DNA of 64,000 bases from Bathymodiolus brooksi (GCA_963680875.1 OY804589.1:17132413-17196412); one strand, 5' to 3'; positions 1 through 12,212 are shown, numbered from the stretch's first letter. The notes: a model not told the origin generated them from the letters alone. Translations and numbers: made by a program.

Positions 1-3000
1 TGTCTTTCCTGTCGTTAGAGTAGTAGCAGTTGACGGTGGATTGGTCTGAGAGGTATTACTTGTCTTTCCTGTTGTTAGAGTAAGAGCAGTTGACGATGCG
101 TTGGTCTGAGATGTATTACTTGTCTTTCCTGTTCTTAGAGTAGTAGTAGTTGACGATGCATTGGTCTGAGATGTATTACTTGTCTTTCTTGTTGTTAGAG
201 TTGTAGCAGTTGACGATGCATTGGTCTGAGATGTATTTCTTGTTTTTCTTGTTGTTAGAGTAGTAGCAGTTGACGGTGCATTGGTCTGAGATGTATTACT
301 TTTCTTTCCTGTTGATAGAGTAGTAGCAGTTGACGATGCATTGGTCTGAGATGTATTACTTGTCTTTCCTGTCGTTAGGATAGTAGCAGTTGACGATGCA
401 CTGATGTGAGATGTATTACTTGTCTTTCGTGTCGTTAGAGTTGTAGCAGTTGACGGTGCACTGGTCTGAGATGTATTACTTGTATTGCCTGTCGCTAGGA
501 TAGTAGCAGTTGACGATGCACTGGTGTGAGATGTATTACTTGTCTTTCCTGTTGTTAGGGTAGTAGTAGTTGACGGTGCATTGTTCTGAGATGTATTACT
601 TGTCTTTCCTGTTGTTAGAGTAGTAGCAGTTGACGATGCATTGGTCTGAGATGTATTACTTGTCTTTCCTGTTGTTAGAGTAGTAGCAGTAGACGGTGGA
701 TTGGTCTGAGATGTATTACTTGTCTTTCCTGTTGTTAGAGTAGTAGCAGTAGACGGTGGATTGGTCTGAGATGTATTACTTATCTTTCCTGTCGTTAGAG
801 TAGTAGCAGTTGACGGTGGATTGGTCTGAGATGTATTACTTGTCTTTCCTGTCGTTAGAGTAGTAGCAGTTGACGGTGGATTGGTCTGAGAGGTATTACT
901 TGTCTTTCCTGTTGTTAGAGTAAGAGCAGTTGATGATGCGTTGGTCTGAGATGTATTACTTGTCTTTCCTGTTCTTAGAGTAGTAGTAGTTGACGATGCA
1001 TTGGTCTGAGATGTATTACTTGTCTTTCTTGTTGTTAGGGTTGTAGCAGTTGACGATGCATTGGTCTGAGATGTATTTCTTGTTTTTCCTGTTGTTAGAG
1101 TAGTAGCAGTTGACGGTGCATTGGTCTGAGATGTATTACTTGTCTTTCGTGTCGTTAGAGTAGTAACAGTTGACGGTGGATTAGTCTGAGATGTATTACT
1201 TGTCTTTCCTGTCGTTAGAGTTGTAGCAGTTGACGGTGGATTGGTCTGAGATGTATTACTTTTCTTTCCTGTTGTTAGAGTAGTAGCAGTTGACGGTGGA
1301 TTGGTCTGAGATGTGTTTCTTGTCTTTCCTGTTGTTAGAGTAGTAGCAGTTGACGATGCATTGGTCTGAGATGTATTTCTTGTCTTTCCTGTTGTTAGAG
1401 TTGTAGCAGTTGACGGTGCATTGGTCTGAGATGTATTACTTGTCTTTCCTGTTGTGAGAGTAGTAGCAGTTGACGATGCATTGGTCTGTGATGTATTACT
1501 TGTCTTTCCTGTTGTTAGAGTTGTAGCAGTTGACGGTGCATTGGTCTGAGATGTATTTCCTGTCTTTCATGTTGTTAGAGTTGTAGCAGTTGACGATGCA
1601 TTGTTCTGGGATGTATTACTTGTCTTTCCTGTTGTTAGAGTAGTAGCATTTGACGATGCATTGGTCTGAGATGTATTACTTGTCTTTCCCGTTGCTAGCG
1701 TAGTAGCAGTTGACGGTGCAATGGTCTGAGATGTATTAATTGTCTTTCCTGTTGTTAGAGTAGTAGCAGTTGACGATGCATTGGTCTGAGATGTATTGCT
1801 TGTCTTTCCCGTTGTTAGAGTAGTAGCAGTTGACGATGCATTAGTCTGAGATGTATTACTTGTCTTTCCTGTTGTTAGAGTAGTAGCAGTTGACGATGCA
1901 TTGGTCTGAGATGTATTTCTTGTCTTTCCTGTTGATAGAGTAGTAGCAGTTGAAGGTGCATTGGTCTGAGATGTATTTCTTGTCTTTCCTGTTGTTAGAG
2001 TTGTAGCAGTTGACGGTGCATTGGTCTGAGATGTATTTCTTGTCTTTCCTGTTGTTAGAGTTGTAGCAGTTGACGGTGCATTGGTCTGAGATGTATTTCT
2101 TGTCTTTCCTGTTGATAGAGTAGTAGCAGTTGAAGGTGCATTGGTCTGAGATGTATTTCTTGTCTTTCCTGTTGTTAGAGTTGTAGCAGTTGACGGTGCA
2201 TTGGTCTGAGATGTATTTCTTGTCTTTCCTGTTGTTAGAGTTGTAGCAGTTGACGGTGCATTGGTCTGAGATGTATTGCTTGTCTTTCCTGTTGTGAGAG
2301 TAGTAGCAGTTGACGATGCATTGGTCTGAGATGTATTTCTTGTCTTTCCTGTTGTTAGATTTGTGGCAGTTGACGATGCATTGGTCTGAGATGTATTTCT
2401 TGTCTTTCCTGTTGTTAGAGTTGTAGCAGTTGACGATGCATTGGTCTGAGATGTATTTCTTGTCTTTCCTGTTGATAGAGTAGTAGCAGTTGAAGGTGCA
2501 TTGGTCTGAGATGTATTTCTTGTCTTTCCTGTTGTTAGAGTTGTAGCAGTTGACGGTGCATTGGTCTGAGATGTATTTCTTGTCTTTCCTGTTGTTAGAG
2601 TTGTAGCAGTTGACGGTGCATTGGTCTGAGATGTATTGCTTGTCTTTCCTGTTGTGAGAGTAGTAGCAGTTGACGATGCATTGGTCTGAGATGTATTTCT
2701 TGTCTTTCCTGTTGTTAGATTTGTAACAGTTGACGATGCATTGGTCTGAGATGTATTTCTTGTCTTTCCTGTTGTTAGAGTTGTAACAGTTGACGGTGCA
2801 TTGGTCTGAGATGTATTTCTTGTGTTTCCTGTTGATAGAGTAGTAGCAGTTGACGATGAATTGGTCTGTGATGTATTACTTGTCTTTCCTGTTGTTAGAG
2901 TAGTAGCAGTTGACGGTGCATTGGTCTGAGATGTATTACTTGTCTTTCCTGTCGTTAGAGTAGTAGCAGTTGACGGTTCATTGGTCTGCGATGTATTACT

Positions 3001-3245
3001 TGTCTTTCCTGTCGTTAGAGTAGTAGCAGTTGACGATGCATTGGTCTGTGATGTATTACTTGTCATTCCTGTCGTTAGAGTTGTAACAGTTGACGAAACA
3101 TTCGTCTGAGAGGTGTGACTTGTCTTTCCTGTCGTTAGAGTTGTACCAGTTGACGGTACATTCGTCTGAGAGGTGTGACTTGTTTTTTCTGTTGTTAGAG
3201 TTGTAGTAGTTGACGGTACATTGGTCTGAGAGGTAGTACTAGTTA
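1..3245 (-). repeat. 60-bp (20-residue) coding minisatellite, about 54 units
   Basis: Head-to-tail 60-bp units with no length change seen across 3.2 kb. Variation is mostly at a few codons (Ser/Arg, Ala/Pro, Ala/Val) and at synonymous third bases such as ACG/ACA. Blocks repeat at higher order: the units at 1-240 and 841-1080 run in nearly the same order. This is the repeat domain of the mucin-like gene. Confidence 0.95.
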
Positions 3246-3924
3246 CTGTAAGAAAAACAAGCATAACGGTTGTTGACATGTTATAATCTTGTGTTGTTGG
3301 CCTCTAACCATACATATACACTGAACAAAAATGAAATAGTGAGCAAAATTACATCTTCAATATATCAAACGTACAATACAAGTAATATCAAACTGACGAA
3401 CTAGTATTTCATATCGTTTTTACTAAAAAATCATTTAGTAATAATTTTACCAGTTACAAGGGTCGTCGTGGACGTATTGTAATTGGAATTGCAACTAGCT
3501 GTGCAATCAGTGCCTACAACCAATAAAGCTATGAGTTAGAATCCCGCTCATGGTGAGGTGTACTTGATACAACTTTATGTGATAAAGTTTGTCAGTTACT
3601 TGTGGCAGGTCGGTTAGTGGTTTTCTACAGTTTCGTCCACTAATAAAACTGACCGCCACAATATAGCTGAACTATTGCCTGTTATCTTTTATTTGCAATA
3701 TTTCCACGACTTAACGGGGCATAAACTCCGATATAGCAAACATTGTCATTTCAACTCCAATTATATATATATATGTTCACCAAGCAATACAGGTAGGTGG
3801 ACAAATAAGACACAGTTGTAGATTCCTCACAATTATGAAACGAAAGCTGAAATATATACTTACAATCGATAATTGACAAGATAATCCAAGTGTCAAACAG
3901 AAAAGCTGCCGTCGAAATTCTCAT
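1..3924 (-). CDS. Mucin-like Thr/Ser-rich secreted repeat protein (partial; 3' end outside window)
   Basis: Two exons join in frame. The first coding exon, 3924 down to 3864, encodes 20 residues starting [10 protein letters not shown], a short basic start then a hydrophobic stretch like a signal peptide, and ends at a strong donor (GTAAGT). The intron 3863-3246 ends in a pyrimidine-rich acceptor (TTTTTCTTACAG). The repeat exon starts at 3245, in matching phase 1, and reads through 54 units of 60 bp to the window edge. Unit consensus is [19 protein letters not shown] plus S or R. Each unit has an N-glycosylation sequon (N-T-S) and about ten Thr/Ser. Units are almost all exactly 60 bp, so the frame holds to base 1 except for one TGA at 1567-1569. 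By composition it should be a heavily glycosylated extracellular or mucus protein; no non-repeat domain is in view, so the specific role is unknown. The apparent ATG at 3277-3279 lies inside the proposed intron and is probably not the start. Confidence 0.6.
3458..3680 (+). mobile_element. SINE-A copy 1 (tRNA-derived head, conserved tail), intronic
   Basis: The head has box A/B-like motifs (around TGTAATTGG and GAGTTAGAATCCCG) followed by the shared tail (GATAAAGTTTGTCAG, then ACTGACCGCCAC, then ATATAGCTGA). It lies in the intron of the mucin-like gene, antisense to it. Confidence 0.65.
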
Positions 3925-3944
3925 TATAATATATAGTATGGTAT
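3864..3944 (-). CDS. First coding exon of the mucin-like gene (signal peptide), with short 5' UTR
   Basis: ATG is at 3924-3922. Coding sequence runs 61 nt to 3864 and is followed by donor GTAAGTAT. Just upstream, a TTTTGTAG acceptor ends at 3945, so the exon probably starts at 3944 and a further non-coding exon lies upstream. The single leftover T at the end of this exon plus TA at the start of the repeat exon makes a Leu codon and keeps the Thr/Ser frame. Confidence 0.5.
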
Positions 3945-4009
3945 CTACAAAATACAGTAATACAAGATTATGTTACATCATGTTGCATCAATATACCCAC
4001 AATGCTGGT

Positions 4010-4027
4010 GCGTGCGTGCGTGCGTGC

Positions 4028-4076
<49 letters not shown>

Positions 4077-4078
4077 TT
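4010..4078 (+). repeat. (GT)n/(GTGC)n microsatellite
   Basis: About 69 bp of GTGC steps passing into pure GT, then GTTT. Short open frames across it on both strands are only poly-Cys/Val or Thr-His translations of the repeat. Confidence 0.95.
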
Positions 4079-4224
4079 TGTCGTCATGTTCAGGATTTTT
4101 TCAGTTATTTCAAGATTACGGTGATGGTGAGACAGGACTAGACAGTTATTAAAATAATTAACAATGAAGGCAACAGTTATTGTATTAAAAACGTAGCACA
4201 ATGATTTTTTTCTAATCTGTGTAT

Positions 4225-4352
4225 GTCCTTTGGTATTCCTGCTCCCTAGACATTTAAAATTATTTGGATTTGCAATATTTTGACATTGAGCGTACCTGAT
4301 GGACGTTATTCTAGAAACTCGGCGTGTGTGATTAGATATCTACGTTTTTATA
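4225..4352 (+). mobile_element. Retroelement 3'-end remnant (P3 family)
   Basis: Carries the window-wide signature: a GAGCGTACCTGATG-like stretch, then GTTATTC(C)AGAAAC, then GATATCTACGTTTTTA. The same signature occurs at more than ten places here. It is probably the 3' end of the Penelope-like element whose RT fragments lie at 46388 and 16895; that link is inference. Confidence 0.5.
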
Positions 4353-4374
4353 TATCACTATCACCTCTGCTGGT

Positions 4375-4622
4375 GTACCATTACTCACCGAGGTATCAAC
4401 CGTCCAGTAGTTAGTTTTTCGGGAATGGTTGTATATTTATTATTGAAATCTAATGTTCCTAAATATTGTAATTATTATTAAAACGAAGGTTCTCTTCCTT
4501 CAGGAATTGATGGCGTTAGCTGGTTTTTGGCTAATGTGTTTACGCCCTTTTGACTTTGCGCGTATCTAATGAAGGTTATCCCAGAAACGCATCATGTGCA
4601 ATAAATTATATATTTACATTTT
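4375..4622 (+). mobile_element. P3-family remnant, longer copy
   Basis: Extends further 5' than most copies (CCAGTAGTTAGT, then TAATTATTATTAAAA, then GGTTATCCCAGAAACGC). It aligns by eye with 15160-15415. Confidence 0.5.
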
Positions 4623-4789
4623 TATTGACTGTCTTTGGGAGGAATTAAACCAAGCAGTATGCCGTGCATTCTATTTCCTTTTGTTATTATTTCATGTTAA
4701 TATCAACATTGTAAGTAACAGTGTCCCATGTAGACGTTTAATTGGCTTTCAATTCTTTTACCAAAAAAGATTTTTTATACGTTAGAGAA

Positions 4790-6019
4790 TATATAATCAC
4801 AGAGTGATTTTCGGAATGACCATTTCATCAAATTATAAAATTTGTCTGTGATAAGATTATTTGGTAGAGTGGTATACAAGGTAGAAAAGTCATAACTGTC
4901 AAAAGACCTCGGTTTGCTTCGCTTCACTTTGCTTACTGCATTTGTACATCATCGGTTTGTGGTCGTTCTCGTCAAGATTAAGGCGTTCCCATCTACAAAT
5001 ATCCTACACATTCACCAAGAAGAGTACAAAAATGTAGAAAAGGATAGTATCTGTTTTTAAATTCCCGATAACAGTTTAGTCATAAAATATTTGTTATAAC
5101 ATATCATGCACAAACAAAACTTTTGAAGCCTATTGTTTACTTAGTAACAAAACAATTACCACACAAGTTCACCAATATGTACACGGAGCTCACAAAAAAC
5201 TAGAGGAACGTGATTGGGGATTATGAATACATTTTGATAATAATATCATCTCAGATATATTTGAATTTTGTTAGATAAAACAAATGGCGTATGTCAACAA
5301 TACTATTCTACAATTGCAACTGTTCGAGTCACACCTTCGGCTGCTTCTAAACATCACAACATAACTATTGGACAGCGATCGAAGGTAAAGCCAATATATA
5401 TATCCTGGTTTGAGCTATGCTAACGCCGAGATTGCCCTCGGGTAAGATTTCCCTGTCTTGCACCTTTGTCGGTGTTAGATTCTATATATCTAGTCCAGTC
5501 TATATACGCCAGAAAAAGGCGTGACCTAGAACAAATTGCAACAGAAGGTTTCTGGGCTCATCTTGAAGCTGGGAGTGTCCTCATTAACATATTTAAAGTC
5601 GCCGAAAATCCCAAGTTGCCTTCTTGCAATTTTTGGGGTAAAAACAAGGGATTTTGAAGAAAAATCGCTGAAAACTGGAAATTTCGCATGTTCACTCTAC
5701 TTTGCAGAATATTACCAATTCCTCTAAAAATATCTTGTTATTATTGAACATTCTTTCAAACAAAATAAAAAAATCTATCCATATTCTCCCCATGTGGCTA
5801 TTTTTTTGGTAAAATTTCAATAAAAAAAAAATGCTGAAAACTGAAATTTTGAAAAAAAATTATTTTCCGTGGCAGAATAAATTAAATCATGACTGTTTCG
5901 GTACAGATTAATAAAGAATGTTTTGAAATATAATTAAATGTCAATTGTTAACAATCAGTTGGTGTTTGTTTAATGAAAAAAAAAATAGAAACATCTTATT
6001 TTCCTTCCCTAGATTAACG
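4790..6019. other. Unassigned AT-rich stretch
   Basis: No convincing exon, RNA gene or recognised repeat. Short frames around 5466-5727 have no protein-like motif. A-rich runs occur near 5760-5860 and 5980. Confidence 0.5.
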
Positions 6020-6148
6020 ACATTATGTGATAAAGTTTGTCAGTGACTTGTGACAGGTCGGTGGTTTTCTCCGGTTTCCTCCATCAAAAAAACTGACAGC
6101 GACTATATAACTGAAATATTGTTGAAAGTGGGGCTAAACACCATAAAC
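6020..6148 (+). mobile_element. SINE-A copy 2 (tail only)
   Basis: Begins at TTATGTGATAAAGTTTGTCAG and ends in GGGGCTAAACACC. The tRNA-like head is missing, so it is 5' truncated. Confidence 0.6.
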
Positions 6149-6247
6149 ATACATACATGCACAGATGAACGAAAATAGAAAATTTCAAAATTCACCAAAA
6201 ATCCCCACCCAAAAAATTAAATGAAAGTTCTGATATCGCATAAATTA

Positions 6248-6542
6248 GGGAACGACCATTTAGCTTGAAGGGGGGGGGGGGGGGGGGTTATGGTTTTTTT
6301 CTAAAAAAATATTCTGATTCCCAATGTTGCTGAAAAAAATATTCTGATTTTGGTGGAGGAATAAAAAATAACCTGATTCAGGGTTATTGTCATATAACCT
6401 AATGTTAAATTCTGGAAAAAAAAATTCCCGCTTCGCGCGACAAAATTTTTTTTTCTTTTTTTTTCTTGTGTTGTCCGAAAAAACATTTCTGAACGAAACA
6501 AAAAACCTCCCCCCCCCCCTTTCAAGTTAAATGGTCGGTCCC
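6248..6542 (+). mobile_element. PIF/Harbinger-like MITE, copy 1
   Basis: Ends are inverted repeats: GGGAACGACCATTTAGCTTG at the left and the matching CAAGTTAAATGGTCGGTCCC at the right, next to G and C runs. It is flanked by TTA on both sides (6245-6247, 6543-6545), the TWA duplication typical of PIF/Harbinger elements. The small frame inside is not a gene. Confidence 0.85.
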
Positions 6543-6585
6543 TTAGCAATACATGTATCTTTCAAATATCAATATTAGGCATCAA

Positions 6586-6795
6586 CTATTCGTCTGAATC
6601 AGAGTCCTGATCGTCGCATGCAGACATGTTGCTACATGTATTCGCTCGGCATTCAGTGCAAGCAACAGAACATTCCAGACCATGCTTTCTACAGTTACAG
6701 AGTTTTGAATCGCAGTTTGTCTTACATCTGCAATATATCGTTTTTAGAAGTTCATCTGGAGCGGGTGGCAAACTCGATCTGATTGGCACGCACAT
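6586..6795 (-). pseudogene. CXC (tesmin/TSO1-like) cysteine-rich domain fragment
   Basis: A 69-aa open frame with the pattern LLKTIYCRCKTNCDSKLCNC, then RKHGLECSVACTEC, and an acidic end (DDQDSDSDE). The layout, a Pro-Glu/Asp-Leu-Leu lead, C-x-C-K, C-x-C-R-K-x-G-L-x-C and a closing C-x2-C, is the C-terminal CXC module seen on many transposon-related invertebrate proteins. It starts only 4 bp from the open frame of the LINE on the opposite strand, so it is a truncated fragment whose upstream part was replaced. Role of the intact protein unknown; DNA or metal binding is likely from the domain. Confidence 0.55.
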
Positions 6796-6798
6796 GTT

Positions 6799-8230
6799 GT
6801 GTTAGACCGTTTGCAAGATGTAGGTATAGGACTGAAAATAGGAAACATCAACGTTAACAACACAGGATGTGCAGACGACATCGCACTACTCAGTACTCAG
6901 CTCAGTGATGCACAGATCATGGTCAACATGGCTCTTGACTGCGCGAACCTCGAGGGATATGAATTACAACCAACGAAAAGTGTAGCAATCCACATTAGAG
7001 GAAACAACAAACAGTGCGAAACAGCCAACGAGAAACTTAATATGGGGAATATCACCATGCCCGAGGTGGAGCAAGCTCCTCATTTAGGTATCATCAAAAC
7101 AACAACGATGAAACACAATATCCAAACCAATGTTGGTGAAAATATAACTAAAGAAAGACGTAGTGCATACAGTCTATTCGGATGTGGATTTCATGGACAC
7201 AACGGCCTGGATCCCGAGTCCCTACTACACATCTACAAAACCTACATAACACCAGTATTGCTTTACGGTGTGGAGCTATTATTACCGTCCTCAAAACCTC
7301 TTGAACAACTAGAACTCTTCCAGAAAAGGATACAAAACAAATCCTGTCATTACTGATGAGCTGTCCGGACCCAGCCGTGTATATACTAACTGGAATTCTA
7401 CCAATAGAAGCACAAATTCATATAAAGCCCTCACATTCTTCAATAACGTCTGTCATCAGGGCGAAAAAAAAACACTGAGAAAAAACTTGCAAGAAGACAA
7501 CCAACAGTGAAGGAGGAATCTAGTAACAGCTGGTTTATATGTGTCAACAAAATACTACGAAAATACGACCTGAAAGAGGCGTACAACTATTTGGACAATC
7601 CTATCAAAAAATCACGATGGATCTAGTTGGTGAAATCAACAGTGAATGACCACTGGTGTACCCAGCTAACAACTCTAGCACAACTCTACAAAGGGCTGCA
7701 ATATCTTAGTAACCACAACCTGAGCAAGTGCAAAATACATCCTATTTTGAAGCACAGATGCTACTCATCATTAGACATCAGTAGAATTCCAGTAAAATTA
7801 AGACCCGTCACCGGGACATACGTGCTGCAAACAACACGCATTAAGTACTACAGAAATGAAAGTGACCCAACATGCCTGCTATGCGGAGCAGCTGAAGAGA
7901 ATGTACTACACTTCATTCTCCAATGTGAAAAACTACAGTCGGAGAGAGTAGCTTTACTGTCCGAGATCAACGCTATATGGCAAAAATGAATTCCAAAATA
8001 ATGAAAATTTTGACCAACTACAACTGCTAATGGACAATACAATCAATGTGAAACCTGCCAAGAAAAACTCCGCCAGCATAGCCAGACTCGAAGGTCTATC
8101 AAGAAGATTAATGTTCAAATTGCATATTAAGAGAACGAAGCTTCTGGAGAGTGATAGAGACAAAATACAGACAACAATGAAGAAACGGAAGTAACATTGC
8201 GAAAAGGAGGAAGGGAGAGCCGTCCGGGGA
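6799..8230 (+). pseudogene. Degenerate LINE (non-LTR retrotransposon) ORF2 3' half
   Basis: The first frame (6799-7354) keeps the end of the reverse-transcriptase domain. The catalytic F/YxDD block reads GCADDIALLS, followed by a thumb region and TPVLLYGVELLLPSSKPLE. Frame is lost around 7355-7626, where ILTGILPIEAQIHIKALTFF can still be read, and resumes at 7627-7989 with the C-terminal CLLCGAAEENVLHFILQC knuckle typical of these elements. Stops and frameshifts mean it is inactive, and the 5' end (endonuclease and RT core) is absent. The 3' UTR likely runs past 8230 to about 8440. Confidence 0.8.
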
Positions 8231-10685
8231 TTGCCCAGGAATCCATTACAATAAACTGTGATAATTGTTTTATATTTTAGACTTTGAAAGATGACGTTTT
8301 AGATCTTAAACTGTAGATACGATTCGCTTTAGATTTTAGGATGTGACAATTACTTTTTAAACCTCGAACCAAACCGTAGCAAATAGATTTTAGATTTTAA
8401 CCATACGAACAGAGACTTTTAGATTTTAAACAGTGATGCGTCTTCTTAAATTTTCCAATACATGCAACATGCATATTTTATTCGTAATGTCGGGACAATC
8501 GTTGTGGATTGTTTTAACTTGATTTGATAAACTTTTATATCCCGTGTGAATAAGCATGATTTTTAGTGTACATACATTTTATTCATGGATACGGAGGTGA
8601 TGGGATTTTCACTCACACAGCACTGTACAGCGCACCGCCACCCAACACACGTTTAACATACGACACAGTATGGTTCTCCTTTGAAGGGGGTAAAGATACA
8701 GAGGTAAGGTAAGATAAACTGGCGTTCCATGGATTTTTTTTCGTCCGCATCTACCTATTATTGAAATCTGCGAATTTAAGTGCTAATTCGATCAAACACT
8801 TGAAATAAATATCTCTGTCTAATATATAATAACACATTTTTACACACAATTTAGCAGAAAGTAATTTAAAAAGGCTTTACAAAGCTCTTTTTGGGTTGAG
8901 AATGGTGCATTATGGGAATTACGTCTGCTCAATTTCAATGTCATAGATATTGACCTGTTTGTTCACTTTTCATGGGTGTTTTGGTAAAATTGAACATACT
9001 TGTTGTAGTAACTTCATAGAAATATATTATATTATTATTACGCTTGCCTAGATATGGATGATAATTCCTATTTTCATTGCTTTCCGTCTGAGTTGTATTT
9101 TCCGGAAAATCTCTGATTCGGCTATGGAGGATCCGTAGTGACAAAACGATAGAAGTAAAAAGTACTAATTTTTTATCTTAATTTCTGTCTTTAATACATA
9201 AAATTTTCATGGGGATTTTTTATTGGTTACTCTATGGGTTAAAGTGAAAATGCTGGCGTATTTATAATTTCTGTTGCAATTTGTTTTGGGTCTACGGGTC
9301 TATTGACTGGACTAATCCATCCTAAAGCTTAAATAGTCGTCTGAACTGGCACAATGAAACATATAATTCCTTAAATACGATTATACACATCTTTATTAAT
9401 TCTTCATTAACACAAGAAAACATAATTCCTCATAGAAAAATCAACACGTGATTCTTGCTTTAAACATGAAAACACATGAATTCCCCAGCATATTTTTTAC
9501 ATAATAATTTTCTATATATGAGAAAAATATCTTACAGTTTCCACCTAAGTGTATAAACTTGTTTGTTTTCGTTATCATATATTTAATTGTTACTAATTAA
9601 AAGTTGCTTTAATTCGAATGGCTTTTTAACGGACCTACCTGCTTATCATATATCCAAACTATTTAAGAAGTCGCAACTCTCTAATCACAAGGATGTGTTT
9701 CTATAGGTGTATACCCTAATAACACCCTTTTGTCATAAGGTATCTAAATAAACAGAGATTAAGATAACGCTGGACACATTTTTGATTGAAATTTTCCTTT
9801 AATAGTGATATAAAGATAAATATTTTTAGCATTTTGATCGAGGAATGTACATGTGGTCAAGTTCAAACATTACGTTGCATTTGCTTAATATTTAAAGCTA
9901 CCTTAGAAAGTTGTGATTTTTTTTTTTTTAATTCATAAAAAAAAAAAAATCGATTTCTTGAAATGATGAATTTTCTGAAAATGGTGTTTTCTTCTAATTT
10001 TTATTATCATCCTTATTCATGCTGTTATCTTTCTGTTTATTTGCACAATTATCAAGTATTTGTGTATTTATAGATAATAAAAGCTGTGTTCGCGTGACGA
10101 TTTGCATCAAATCGAAAAAAATAAATCAAATACATCCCTGTTTCCAAAATGTACAGTAGAGTTTGTTATGTTCCTGCATCAAGACTCACTTTAATCTAGT
10201 TAGAAATTTAATTAAATAAAAAAAAAATCGACGAACCGACATTGACTTCCCTATTCATATTTTACTTTCAATTTCCGGTGTAGCAATTCGCAACAACCAA
10301 ACGACGACATTGAAATAAATTATAAAGTGAGATATGCGATGAAGATCTTCCCATAGCATTCATTTTTTTTTTTTTTTTTTTTTTTATCATTTTTAACTAC
10401 ATTTCTACCGTTAACAGCGAGCTGTCAGTCAATGTACATAGTGACGTCATAATTTTTAAAAATGAAACTGAATTCTAAGCTACAATTTGATAAATATTCA
10501 ATGCTAGGATATAAAATAACGTCTGTAATCTGCAATTATGGTGTGCTAGGGGAAGGGGGCTGTAACTTCCTTGCAGCTTGAGGAATAGATAGGATTTTCA
10601 GCTTATAAATATATGATTGCGTCGCACATTTTCCGCTTGACATTCAGCATGAAAATGCGCCTACTTGCATTTTAATTTTAAACAC
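8231..10685. other. LINE 3' flank and unassigned AT-rich DNA
   Basis: 8260-8430 has loosely repeated TTTTAGATTTTA motifs, probably LINE 3' UTR. The rest is AT-rich with poly(A)/poly(T) runs (9919-9952, 10363-10385). No exon or known repeat could be supported. Confidence 0.5.
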
Positions 10686-10689
10686 ATGA

Positions 10690-10880
10690 GTAAAGAAAGT
10701 TTGAAGATACCAAAGGAATAACCAGGAGACGTAAATAGAAGGACAGACAATACAATCACCAAAAGAAAAAAATACATAATGACAAGCAATAATTTCCAAA
10801 ACACTACACAGAAAACTAAAGATTGAGCGGCACGAACCTGGTTAAAAACCGTTAGTGAATTCGGTGTTCCGGAAATTAGA
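10690..10880 (-). mobile_element. F1 element copy (fragment)
   Basis: Reads GTTTGAAGATACCAAAGG, then ACAGACAATACAAT, then ACTACACAGAAAACTAAAG and a GGTGTTCCGGAA end. This is the reverse complement of the F1 family described at 36115. Confidence 0.65.
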
Positions 10881-11309
10881 AATTGTAGTTGAAATACCCA
10901 TAGGTGATTATGCCTGAGTTATTACACATAATTATAATTCTATTTTCTTCAATCGACATAAACCCTCTGCATAAGAAGTCGAGCAAACCACAAAAAGAGG
11001 TTTGTTCGACTTGCTTAATAATAAAACAGGATTTGATGAAATAAGTTCATTTAACGTATTCAAAGATACAATGTATGAGTGCTATGTAAATACTACCGTA
11101 TTTTAATATTCCCTCCTCTCCATGCTACACTGGCCTACATATGTTATATATTTTTAATCTTAATATAAATTATAATGTTATGTCGATAACAATCATCTAT
11201 GATCAACAATCTTTCGTAACCGAGGAAATATTAAAGATTTCTTAGGAATTGATTTGATATTTTGATTTACAAACGAAAATATTTCCGACCACGCCTAAGT
11301 ATGAACTGT

Positions 11310-11540
11310 TTGAGGATACCAACGGGTTAATCAGACACCGTAAATGGAAGAAAAACAGACAATGTAATGGCAAAACGGAAAAAAAACAAACAAACAAAAT
11401 CGACAACCAATGGTCGATGGATCACTAAACTGAAAACTAAAGATTAGGCTAGACTTTTAACACCATTGAAAACCACTGATGAACTCAGATCCGCCGGGGA
11501 GGAAAGTAGTTACTGCTCCACTATTGATACCCGTGATGTA
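11310..11540 (-). mobile_element. F1 element copy
   Basis: Same order of blocks as other F1 copies (GGATACCAACGGGTTAATC, ACAGACAATGTAATGGC, CTGAAAACTAAAGATT, then TACTGCTCCACTATTG), diverged. Confidence 0.65.
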
Positions 11541-11636
11541 GCGTAGTATTATCTACTTAAGTGTCGTCTTTATTTGCGTACTTGACGATGCCTCTTTCTT
11601 TCAGGAAATGGTAGTACTCTACAGTGATGAATTAAC

Positions 11637-11885
11637 ATTAGAGAAAATTAAAGGGACATTCAAGAACGGAAAATCTCGAGAAACTGGCAACACTGTGTAC
11701 TAGACACAGGACGAAGACAACAAAACAAAACTTACAATACAGAAAGGTTAACAGATGAGCAATATACGGAACCCACCAAAACCCGGGATGAACCCAGGTG
11801 CTGGCGAAGGGTTCCCTTATCTTATAAGACACTTGTCATATTACTCATAGAGTCAAGACGTGTTGTATGCCACTTTGCGGAAGCA
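11637..11885 (+). mobile_element. F2 element copy
   Basis: Blocks TTAGAGAAAATTAAAGGGAC, GACACAGGACGAAGACAA, AACCCAGGTGCTGGCGAAGG, CTTATAAGACAC and AGTCAAGACGTGTT occur in the same order at 57372-57640. Confidence 0.6.
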
Positions 11886-12064
11886 AGCAAAGATGACATA
11901 TAAATCATGAGTCTTGAAACTAGGTCATTTTAATATTACCACATATAATTCCAGTATGTCAATGTACAACAGTTAAGAGACATCTTACATATTTGTCTGT
12001 AATTTAAACAAATAGAAAATCAGGAATATAAATCTTTCTACTAGTGTAAATTAAACTCAGGTGT

Positions 12065-12212
12065 TTTGAAGACAAGTTTGAAGACAGTAAAGGGTTAAAA
12101 CGATCAATCGACGACGGAGAGATGATAACATGATCAAAAGAAAAAGGACAAGACAATGATCCATACTACACTACACTAAAAACTAGAGATCGAGCAACAT
12201 TAACACCATATA
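12065..12212 (-). mobile_element. F1 element body, left flank of the 58-bp array
   Basis: Diverged F1 sequence (GTTTGAAGACAGTAAAGGG, AAAAGGACAAGACAATGATC, AAAAACTAGAGATCGAGCAA) leads directly into the 58-bp array. The array unit corresponds to the next segment of F1. Confidence 0.65.

Noticed and set aside
3277..3279. ATG as start of the mucin-like gene
   Set aside because: Lies within a likely intron end; the upstream exon gives a better leader and joins in frame.
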